Assembly: GCF_000019965.1 (NCBI RefSeq)
Contig: NC_010571.1
Coordinates: forward strand, 806,001 to 870,000
DNA: 64,000 nucleotides
Origin: Opitutus terrae PB90-1
GTDB lineage: Bacteria; Verrucomicrobiota; Verrucomicrobiia; Opitutales; Opitutaceae
Reading direction: 5' to 3'
Shown here: one piece after another, positions 57,403 through 64,000 of the stretch
Position numbering within the stretch: position 1 is the first letter of the stretch
How the letters are laid out: each line of letters begins with the position of its first letter
The notes under the pieces: model-generated
The model's database searches: none
Seen by the model: only the letters and a program-made list of their open reading frames with translations
Told to the model about the DNA's origin: nothing
Position numbers and translations under genes: made by a program

Positions 57403-60267
57403 TTAGAACTTGTAGCTCGCGTTCACGAAGAAAGCGCGGCCCAACGCGCCATAAGTGGCGGTGTCGGCATTGGCATCGGTCCACGAGGCCATCGACATCG
57501 GCACGTGCTCGTTGAAGGCGTTGATCGCGCCCACGCGGACCGAAAGTCCGTCGAGATAACGCGTCCAGCCCGCACGGCCCTTGAAGTTGTAGCCGACGTA
57601 GAGGTCGACGCTCGTGTAGGACTCCACGTGACGATCCGCCGCGACATCGGTGGCCGTCTCCGAGGCGCCGGTGTCGGTCACGCTCGGGATGTAGTCGATC
57701 GTCGCGCCGAGCAGTAGATTGCCGCGCGTCATTTCCGTGCGGAAATTGCCCCGCCACTCCGGAATCGTGCCGCCGTTGAGGACGGAACGGCCGTTGGTGG
57801 TGCCCACGTAGTCCTCATCCTCGACCGAGAAGCGATTGAACCAGAGGCCGTTCAACACCATGTTGAACTTGCCGACGTTCGGCACGTCGAAGACGTAGTC
57901 GACCGTGAAGTCGACGCCGTCCTGCTTCGCCGAGACGAAGTTCTCCGAGAAGTTCGTGATGAACACCCGGGTCATCGAACCGCCGGCCTCGTCGAACGCC
58001 GCGCTGATCTGGCCCGGCCCGGTGATGGCCGAACCGTTGAACGAATTGATGCGAACGCGGTTCGCATACTGCGAGGAGGCGCCGTTCGTCTCGACGTCCT
58101 GCAGGATCGTGAGGTCGTTGACGGAGCCGCTGATGTCATCCTGTTTGATCAGGAAGTAGTTCAACTCGATGTTCAGGCCCTTGACGGCCTTTGGCGAGAA
58201 GATCACGCCGAAGTTGTAGTTCTTTGCCGTCTCCGGCTTGAGCTGCGGATTCGACAGCACGCGGAGAAAGGCCTGGTCGACGTTGTCGTCCATGACGCGA
58301 CCATCGACGAACTCGAGGCCGATCGGCTGCTCGCTGAAGCCGACGCCCGTCGGCCCGAACAGCGAGTAGAGACTGGCCGCCGAGAATGACTCGGAGTAGG
58401 CGGCGCGAACCGCGAACTGGTCGTTCACCGGGAACCAGCGGAGCATGATCTTCGGGACGAGCGGATCGTCCGTGTCGCTGTAGAAGTCCTTCCGCAGCGC
58501 GGCATCGACGTCGAGCGTGTAGAAGCCCGGGACCGTCTGCGTCGGCGCCACGACCGGGATGCGGAGCTCGGCGAAGAACGAATCCACGGAGCGGTCGACA
58601 TTGAAGTTGTCACTCGTGGTGGCGCCGTCCCACAGCGAGGGCGAACCGAAGAGCGGGCTGGCGGGATCCGAGACGGTGAAGCTGCCAGAGTCCGGCTTGC
58701 CCGAGAGGGTTTCGCGCCGCGTCTCCGCGCCGACGGCGAACTTGATGGCGCCGGCGGGCAGCGCGTTGGCGAACTCGCCGGTGACGCGGCCGTCGAAGCT
58801 GATCAGCGAGCTCTTGTTCTTCGAGTACGCGGTGCCGAAGATGTTCGCCTGCTGCAGCAGCGTGGGATCCTGCGTCCGGGCGAAGAGATTCACCTGGTTG
58901 TTGTCGATCGCGTTTGCGAGGTTCACGCGATTGATGACGTTCTCGTTGCGGTAGAGCTGGTCGACGTCATTGAAGTTCGCGCCGACTTCCCAGTTGTAGG
59001 CGCCGAATTCGCCGCGCGCGCCGAGCACGCCACGGAGGGTGTCGGTGTCGCTGAAATACTTGCGCGGATTGCTGACGAAGCGGTTGCGGACGAGCACATA
59101 GTCGTCGAACGGATTCTGGGCCTGCTGCGGCATCGTGTAGGCGAAGGGCAGCACGCCGAAGTTGTCGACGTCCTTGGCGAAGATCGGCATGCCGACGATC
59201 GGCTGGGCGGCCAGCTGGTAGAATGTCGAGGTCTTCGAGTAGAGCAGGTCGCCGAACAGCTCGATGTTGTCGGTGAGCTTGTGGCTGACGGCGGCGACGA
59301 CCGCATTGCGCTCGTTGCCCAGCGCCAGCGTGACGTAAGGCGAGAGGTTGAACAGCGACGAGATCGGCACGTCCGGCTTGGTGTAGATGCCGGCGGCGAC
59401 GAGTTCCGCGCCCGTCATGTCGGTGTTGAGCGGGGGCGTGGCGCCCGGTGCGAGCAGGAAGTTGCCGCTCTCCGCGCCGTAGTAATTCACGACGCCGGCG
59501 AAGCTGCTGGTCTTGCCCGTCTGGTCGAACGAGAACGCGCGCTCGTTCTGGAACAGCGGATCACTGCGGGTCCACTCGGCCGAGATGGTGACGGACGTTT
59601 TGCCGTCGCCGGTCCGCGCGCCGACCGTGGTGCGCCCGGAGCGCTCTTCCCACACGGAGCCGAACTGCTTCGCGAACGCATAGTGGCCGCCGACCTCGGC
59701 GCCCTCGTAGTCTTTTTTCAGAATGATGTTCACGACGCCGGAAACGGCATCGGAACCGTAGAGCGCGGACGCGCCGTCCTTCAGGACCTCGATGCGTTCG
59801 ACGGCCGAGACGGGAATGGAGTTGACGTCGACGAAGTCGAAGCCGCCCACCGCCGACACCGGCGAGAACGCCGCGCGGCGACCGTTGACGAGCACCAGCG
59901 TTTGCACGTTGCGCAACTGGACGCGCGAGCCGCCGTTGGTGGAACCGCCACCGATGTTCGAGTTTGAGGAGCCGATGTTGCCGTTGCCGACGAACTGCGG
60001 CACGGACTTGCGGATGACCTCGAGCAAATCAGTTACCTGGCCCGTGGCTTCGATGTCGGCCGTGTTGACGATGCGCACTGGGACCGCCGGTGCTTCCGCG
60101 GAATACGGAATGTAGGAGCCGGTCACCTCGTATTTTTCCAGCCGGACCAAGTCTTGGGATTCTTCCGCCGGTGCACTCTCTTCGGCGAAGCCCAGGGTGG
60201 GAAGCAAGCCGACGGCCAAAATCAAAAAAGGCGCCGCCAGAAACTTCCGCGAACGGAGTTTGTTCAT
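57403..60267 (-). CDS. TonB-dependent outer-membrane receptor
   Basis: 954 aa. Signal peptide KFLAAPFLILAVGLLPTLGF, then a TonB-box-like LVRLEKYEVTGSYIP and a plug domain (VRIVNTADIEATGQVTDLLE, VLVNGRRAAFSP, VERIEVLKDGASALYGSDAV). A 22-strand barrel follows and ends YGALGRAFFVNASYKF with the terminal aromatic. The Asn/Gly/Ser-rich loop in the plug (VGNGNIGSSNSNIGGGS) is typical of this large-receptor class. The ligand is unknown; the S9 peptidases on both sides suggest oligopeptides. No SusD-like lipoprotein is present. Confidence 0.94.
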   Translation of the reverse strand: MNKLRSRKFLAAPFLILAVGLLPTLGFAEESAPAEESQDLVRLEKYEVTGSYIPYSAEAPAVPVRIVNTADIEATGQVTDLLEVIRKSVPQFVGNGNIGSSNSNIGGGSTNGGSRVQLRNVQTLVLVNGRRAAFSPVSAVGGFDFVDVNSIPVSAVERIEVLKDGASALYGSDAVSGVVNIILKKDYEGAEVGGHYAFAKQFGSVWEERSGRTTVGARTGDGKTSVTISAEWTRSDPLFQNERAFSFDQTGKTSSFAGVVNYYGAESGNFLLAPGATPPLNTDMTGAELVAAGIYTKPDVPISSLFNLSPYVTLALGNERNAVVAAVSHKLTDNIELFGDLLYSKTSTFYQLAAQPIVGMPIFAKDVDNFGVLPFAYTMPQQAQNPFDDYVLVRNRFVSNPRKYFSDTDTLRGVLGARGEFGAYNWEVGANFNDVDQLYRNENVINRVNLANAIDNNQVNLFARTQDPTLLQQANIFGTAYSKNKSSLISFDGRVTGEFANALPAGAIKFAVGAETRRETLSGKPDSGSFTVSDPASPLFGSPSLWDGATTSDNFNVDRSVDSFFAELRIPVVAPTQTVPGFYTLDVDAALRKDFYSDTDDPLVPKIMLRWFPVNDQFAVRAAYSESFSAASLYSLFGPTGVGFSEQPIGLEFVDGRVMDDNVDQAFLRVLSNPQLKPETAKNYNFGVIFSPKAVKGLNIELNYFLIKQDDISGSVNDLTILQDVETNGASSQYANRVRINSFNGSAITGPGQISAAFDEAGGSMTRVFITNFSENFVSAKQDGVDFTVDYVFDVPNVGKFNMVLNGLWFNRFSVEDEDYVGTTNGRSVLNGGTIPEWRGNFRTEMTRGNLLLGATIDYIPSVTDTGASETATDVAADRHVESYTSVDLYVGYNFKGRAGWTRYLDGLSVRVGAINAFNEHVPMSMASWTDANADTATYGALGRAFFVNASYKF

Positions 60268-60565
60268 AGTCGTGGTAGTTGTGGTGTGTGTGCGCGGCCG
60301 GTCGGGCGCCGCCACGTTTGTGTTCAACACGATATCGCGTGTTTGCCTGCTAGGTATCCGCAAATCACCTCGTCACAACGTCATATCGACGAGATGCTAG
60401 ATACGGGAAACAGAACGCTTAAAAAGTACGTCGAAACGCTCGAGGTGTCGCCACCCGCCCCAGCCTCGCAAGACGAGCCCAAGTTTGGCATTTCTCGTCC
60501 AGTCTCGTTCGCCAGTGCAAGGGCAAGTCCGCCCGGAGGCCGGCTGAATCTGGCTGCGGCCGGAC

Positions 60566-61396
60566 TTACTTCGATCCCGCAGGACGAAGGAGTGTCTTTA
60601 GTTTCCCGCGATAGTTCCGGCTCAATCGCAGTTTCGTACCGTCGGCCATGAACACCGAATAGTCCCCATAAAGCGCCGTCTCCACCCGCCGCACGTGGTC
60701 CAGATTGACCACGAACGATCGGTGAATCCGCAGGAACTTGGCGGGGTCGAGTTTACGTTCGAATGATTGGAGGGTCTCGCGTACCAGCTGTGTCTTGGTC
60801 GCCGTCTGGACCTTCACAAAGTCGCCTTGGGCTTCGATCCAGAGCACATCCTGCTTCTTGATGAAGTGGAGAGCGCCGTCCGCTTTCACCACAATGCGGT
60901 TGGCCGGCTCCGGCGCCGTGGGCTGGATCTCGGCCACCCGCGCCGCCTGGGGCGACGCGCCTGATTCAAGATTCCGCACGTACTCGAGCAACTGCTCGAG
61001 CCGGGCGCTCAGCTGGCCAAGATGTCGTTGCCGTATCCCTTCCTTGGCCCGGAGCAGTGCGCTCGCGAAGCGGGCATCGCTGCACGGCTTGAGCAGGTAA
61101 TCGACCGCACAGACCTCGAAGGCTTGGATCGCATGCTGTTCGAATGCCGTCACAAAAATGACCGCCGGCCGCTCGGCGGGGGGCAACGCCGCCAACACTT
61201 CAAAACCGTCGAGTCCGGGCATCTGCACATCGAGGAAGAGCAGATCCGGCCGCAGCTCTCGAATCTGCGTAACCGCCGTCAGACCGTCCGCGCACTGTCC
61301 AATCACCGCCACGGCTGGATCGGCGCCCGCCATCAAAGCCAAACCTTCGCGAGCCAGTGGCTCATCGTCGACAATCAGCACGCGGATGGTTTTCAC
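60566..61396 (-). CDS. LytTR-type response regulator
   Basis: 276 aa from a GTG start. The receiver domain has VDDEP, phospho-acceptor Asp56 (LLFLDVQMPGLDGF) and Lys103 in YLLKP. After a helical linker, the LytTR DNA-binding domain begins RIVVKADGALHFIKKQDVLW and contains FLRIHRSFVVNLDHVRRVE and LRLSRNYRGKLKTLL. It pairs with the histidine kinase whose stop is one base upstream. The likely targets are the divergently or co-oriented receptor and peptidase genes next door; that link is inferred from position only. Confidence 0.93.
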   Translation of the reverse strand: MKTIRVLIVDDEPLAREGLALMAGADPAVAVIGQCADGLTAVTQIRELRPDLLFLDVQMPGLDGFEVLAALPPAERPAVIFVTAFEQHAIQAFEVCAVDYLLKPCSDARFASALLRAKEGIRQRHLGQLSARLEQLLEYVRNLESGASPQAARVAEIQPTAPEPANRIVVKADGALHFIKKQDVLWIEAQGDFVKVQTATKTQLVRETLQSFERKLDPAKFLRIHRSFVVNLDHVRRVETALYGDYSVFMADGTKLRLSRNYRGKLKTLLRPAGSK

Positions 61397-61397
61397 A

Positions 61398-62579
61398 TCA
61401 AAGCAGGGGTGATGCCCGCCAGGGCAAGTTGATCTGGATCCGCATTCCGCCGTCCGTCTGGGGAATCATCTCCAGATCGTAATCGGAGCCGTAGATTTTT
61501 TCCAATCGCGCCCGCGTATTCGCGAGACCCACGCCGCCCGCTCGAGTCTCTGCGCCGGCCCCCGGCGACGCCTGCGGAGCCCCGTCGTTCTCGATCACGA
61601 GCATCAAGCGATCCGCGGCGCGTACGGCGGCGATGTGCACCCGGCCCGGTACCGTCCGCCGGGAGATGCCATGCTTGATCGCGTTTTCCGCCAGCGGTTG
61701 AAACAAAAAGTTCGGCACCAGCGCCCGGTTCGCTTCCGGCTCAACCGAGATTTCCACCTGTAGTTTTTCGCCAAACCGAATCCTCTCGATCTCGAGATAA
61801 CGCCGGACGAAATCGATCTCGGTTTCGAGCGGCAACTCCTGCTGCCCCGTGCGCTCCATCGCCAGTCGGAGCAACATGCTCAATTGGGCAATCGTCTCGA
61901 TGGCCGCCTCGTGCCGCCCCTGCCGCACGAGCGTGCTGACCGCGTTGAAACTGTTAAACAGGAAATGGGGGTGCAACTGCCCGCGCAGCGCGGTGAGTTC
62001 CGCGCGCGCCAGATCGGACTCGAGCTGGGCCGTACGCAGCCGTAGCGCCAGTGTTTCCTCCGCGTGCTCACAGTGCCTCCGGTAGTAGTCGATGGCGATC
62101 GCCGCCGCCAGGAAGCCGCCAAACGTGAGAAAGTCCATCGGCAGCGCGGCGAGGTTGAATGCCCAGAAGGTCGGCCAGTCGAACGCCAGCTTGTCAGCGG
62201 AATCCGTCCAGGGTTGCAGCAGCATCCGCAACGCGAAGCGAGCCCCGACCACCGCCGCATAGAGCGTGGCCGCAGCCACGACAGATCCTGGGAGGTTGCG
62301 AGCGAGGTCGCCGCGGGTGAGCGGGAATCGCAGCACCAGCACCAGAACGGCCGGCGCAGCCATCAGCCAGACGAACCAAGCGATCGAATCCCAGCCGCGT
62401 GAACTCGCCCCCCAGGGAGCCTCAACCAAAGCCCGGGCGAAGTAGTGTTCCAGCACGTAGCCGATTCCCAACAAAGCCGCCGCCACCGCCCCAAAGCCAA
62501 TCTGGAGCCGAAGGGGAAACGGAGCGGCGGTCTGGGGCAGGTGCCGACGTAACCAAGCTGGGGTTGGAAACGAGGTCAT
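61398..62579 (-). CDS. LytS/YehU-type sensor histidine kinase
   Basis: 393 aa. About four transmembrane helices in the first 190 residues serve as the sensing part; there is no obvious periplasmic domain. A coiled segment leads to the His_kinase motif LRGQLHPHFLFNSFNAVSTL with the phospho-His, then the ATP-binding N-box FLFQPLAENAIKHGIS and G-box GVGLANTRARLEKIYG. ATG 62579 was chosen because the upstream extension is not membrane-like. It is translated one base apart from the LytTR regulator, forming a two-component pair. Confidence 0.93.
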   Translation of the reverse strand: MTSFPTPAWLRRHLPQTAAPFPLRLQIGFGAVAAALLGIGYVLEHYFARALVEAPWGASSRGWDSIAWFVWLMAAPAVLVLVLRFPLTRGDLARNLPGSVVAAATLYAAVVGARFALRMLLQPWTDSADKLAFDWPTFWAFNLAALPMDFLTFGGFLAAAIAIDYYRRHCEHAEETLALRLRTAQLESDLARAELTALRGQLHPHFLFNSFNAVSTLVRQGRHEAAIETIAQLSMLLRLAMERTGQQELPLETEIDFVRRYLEIERIRFGEKLQVEISVEPEANRALVPNFLFQPLAENAIKHGISRRTVPGRVHIAAVRAADRLMLVIENDGAPQASPGAGAETRAGGVGLANTRARLEKIYGSDYDLEMIPQTDGGMRIQINLPWRASPLL

Positions 62580-62729
62580 GAAACCACGGGCGGATATCCG
62601 ACGCGCATGGCCCGTCAAGCTGCGCAGGAAAATCTCCAGCACAACTCCCCAGTGCGGTCGCTGCCCCACGCCCCAGCCGACTTGGCGTAGCACAGGGCAG
62701 CCACCCAACTGCTCTACACCTTCCGCCGG

Positions 62730-64000
62730 CTACTTCTCAAGCGCCGGCATCTCGATGGTCTTGAGATCGCCGAGCTTCACCTTGCCGGCCGGGATCAGAT
62801 ACGTCGCAAGGAACTTTTCCATTTCTGTATAGAACGCGATTTGGTTCTCGTTTTTGCGGTAACCGTGGCCTTCATCCTCGCGCTCCATCCAGACCACCGG
62901 GATCCCCTTGCGCCGAAGCTTCGCGGCCATCTCGGTGCCGTGATCGATATCCACCCGCTCGTCGAGCCGGCCATAAGCGAAGAAGACCGGCACCCGGATG
63001 TTGTCGACGTGCCGCATCGGCGAAGCCGCTTCCATGCGCTCCAAGTCCTTCTTGGGGTCGCCCGTCATCGCATTGAGCTCCGCACGGCTATCCTCCCAGC
63101 CGTCGGGAATCGTATCGAGCAGCAGCTTCATGTCGGTCACGCCGACGTAGTTGATTCCGCAGCAATACAGGTCCGGGGTGAAGGCGAGTCCCGCCATCGT
63201 GGCGAATCCGCCGTAGCTCGCGCCGTAGATGGCGACGCGCTTGGGGTCGGCGATGCCCTCGGCAATGGCCCATTTGACGGCGTTGGTGATGTCGTCCTGC
63301 ATCGCGCGGCCCCACTCGCCGAACCCAGCTTGTTCAAATTTGCGTCCGTAGCCGATCGATCCGCGGAAGTTGATTCGCAGCACCGCGTAGCCGCGGCTCG
63401 CGAGGAACTGAACCTCCGGCCAGAAACGCCACTCGTCGCGCGCTTGCGGTCCACCGTGCGGATTGATGATCAGGGGGAGGTTCTTGCCGGACGAATTTGG
63501 CGGCAGTGTAAGGTAGCCGTGAATCGTCAAGCCGTCCGGGGTGACAAATTGGACCGGCTTCATCGCCGCCATCTGCTCCGGTTTGATCCAGTCCGCTCGG
63601 CTGACGAGCTTCTCGAGCGTCAGCTCGCGCGTATCCAGCATGTAGAATGTGCCCGGGTCGCGATCGCTGAAAGCCTCCACCACGATCCACCGGTTGTCGT
63701 CGCTGTAGCTGTAGAAGAGGTTGAGCGTGTCGGGCAGCGCCTCATCCGTGAGCGCCTGCAGCTTCTTCATCCCGTCGATCGCCCAGACACGGCCGGGTTT
63801 CTCGCGCTCGATGGCGAAGCCCAGCAGATCGCCCGTGCTTCGGTGTCGGACGACGTCTTCGGCGTCGTAAACATCGTCATGGAAGAGTTCTTTCACGATC
63901 TCGCCGGTTTCCGGATCCAGCAGCGCGATGGCGGCGGTGTCGCGGCCCAGCGTGCTGCGCACGTAGACCAACCGGTTTTCCTGATCGAACGCGAGCGGCT
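62730..64000 (-). CDS. S9-family prolyl oligopeptidase-like peptidase, 5' end outside window
   Basis: The frame is open to the window edge; 422 C-terminal residues are visible. A partial beta-propeller is followed by an alpha/beta-hydrolase: GYLTLPPNSSGKNLPLIINP and HGGPQARDEW, nucleophile Ser in GASYGGFATMAG, Asp in YGRLDERVDID, His in EDEGHGYRK. It is a paralogue of the gene at 55317-57314. Together the two flank the receptor and two-component system. Its signal peptide, if any, lies beyond the edge. Confidence 0.92.
   Translation of the reverse strand, partial: PLAFDQENRLVYVRSTLGRDTAAIALLDPETGEIVKELFHDDVYDAEDVVRHRSTGDLLGFAIEREKPGRVWAIDGMKKLQALTDEALPDTLNLFYSYSDDNRWIVVEAFSDRDPGTFYMLDTRELTLEKLVSRADWIKPEQMAAMKPVQFVTPDGLTIHGYLTLPPNSSGKNLPLIINPHGGPQARDEWRFWPEVQFLASRGYAVLRINFRGSIGYGRKFEQAGFGEWGRAMQDDITNAVKWAIAEGIADPKRVAIYGASYGGFATMAGLAFTPDLYCCGINYVGVTDMKLLLDTIPDGWEDSRAELNAMTGDPKKDLERMEAASPMRHVDNIRVPVFFAYGRLDERVDIDHGTEMAAKLRRKGIPVVWMEREDEGHGYRKNENQIAFYTEMEKFLATYLIPAGKVKLGDLKTIEMPALEK

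Overview
The window is GC-rich bacterial chromosome that reads as a member of the Verrucomicrobia, most like the Opitutaceae (Opitutus type). This is inferred, not database-checked. The grounds are the three-gene sdhC-sdhA-sdhB set with a diheme-type cytochrome b, a PEP-CTERM-tailed exported protein, DUF5069 and DUF985 proteins, an Mla-type lipid transporter fused in context to a WP-repeat protein, large TonB receptors beside S9 peptidases, and many short palindromic repeats of the kind that encode GTGVPPV-like and LGARASRP-like peptide tails. Almost every gene is intact. Most ATG starts lack a Shine-Dalgarno sequence and are preceded by pyrimidine- or C-rich leaders.

Layout. 1-3.9 kb: 3' end of gyrB and complete gyrA. 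4.2-5.2 kb: a CPBP (CAAX-type) membrane protease. 5.2-7.85 kb: a decayed accessory island holding a truncated, frameshifted Vsr-like endonuclease fragment, a DUF2075 nuclease/helicase with two frameshifts, and a frameshifted small partner gene. 8.3-14.9 kb: single housekeeping and hypothetical genes (DUF5069, GRP sugar transporter, DUF985 cupin, small methyltransferase, lysA, small secreted or membrane proteins). 15.0-18.6 kb: sdhCAB with a strong terminator. 18.9-24.8 kb: PaaK-like adenylating enzyme, NUDIX hydrolase, LysM protein, a MITE-like repeat, SDR oxidoreductase, tRNA-Pro, PEP-CTERM protein, TPR protein. 25.0-31.9 kb: purU, carB, an NtrC-like regulator with a degenerate ATPase domain, and pilC. 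32.0-33.7 kb: tRNA-Gly, rsmE, rsmD.

34.2-38.3 kb: an apparent operon of a WP-repeat exported protein followed by mlaE-mlaF-mlaD (retrograde or anterograde phospholipid transport). 38.5-48.9 kb: arginine biosynthesis (argG, argF, argD, argB, argJ, argC) with ornithine decarboxylase and homospermidine synthase embedded between argJ and argC, so the locus makes ornithine and can divert it to putrescine and homospermidine. 49.2-50.0 kb: rplM-rpsI. 50.3-55.3 kb: DUF423 protein, CCA-adding enzyme, transaldolase and a GH20-like hexosaminidase interrupted in frame by two palindromic repeats. 55.3-64 kb: two paralogous secreted S9 prolyl oligopeptidases bracketing a TonB-dependent receptor and a LytS/LytT-type two-component system, a plausible peptide degradation, uptake and sensing locus.

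The least ordinary features are (i) a dispersed set of about 16 palindromic repeats in at least four sequence families sharing one architecture, several placed at stop codons and two inside a coding sequence; (ii) the decaying Vsr/DUF2075 island; (iii) the WP-repeat protein coupled to Mla; and (iv) the near-absence of Shine-Dalgarno sequences. No CRISPR array, integrase, prophage or complete insertion sequence was seen.
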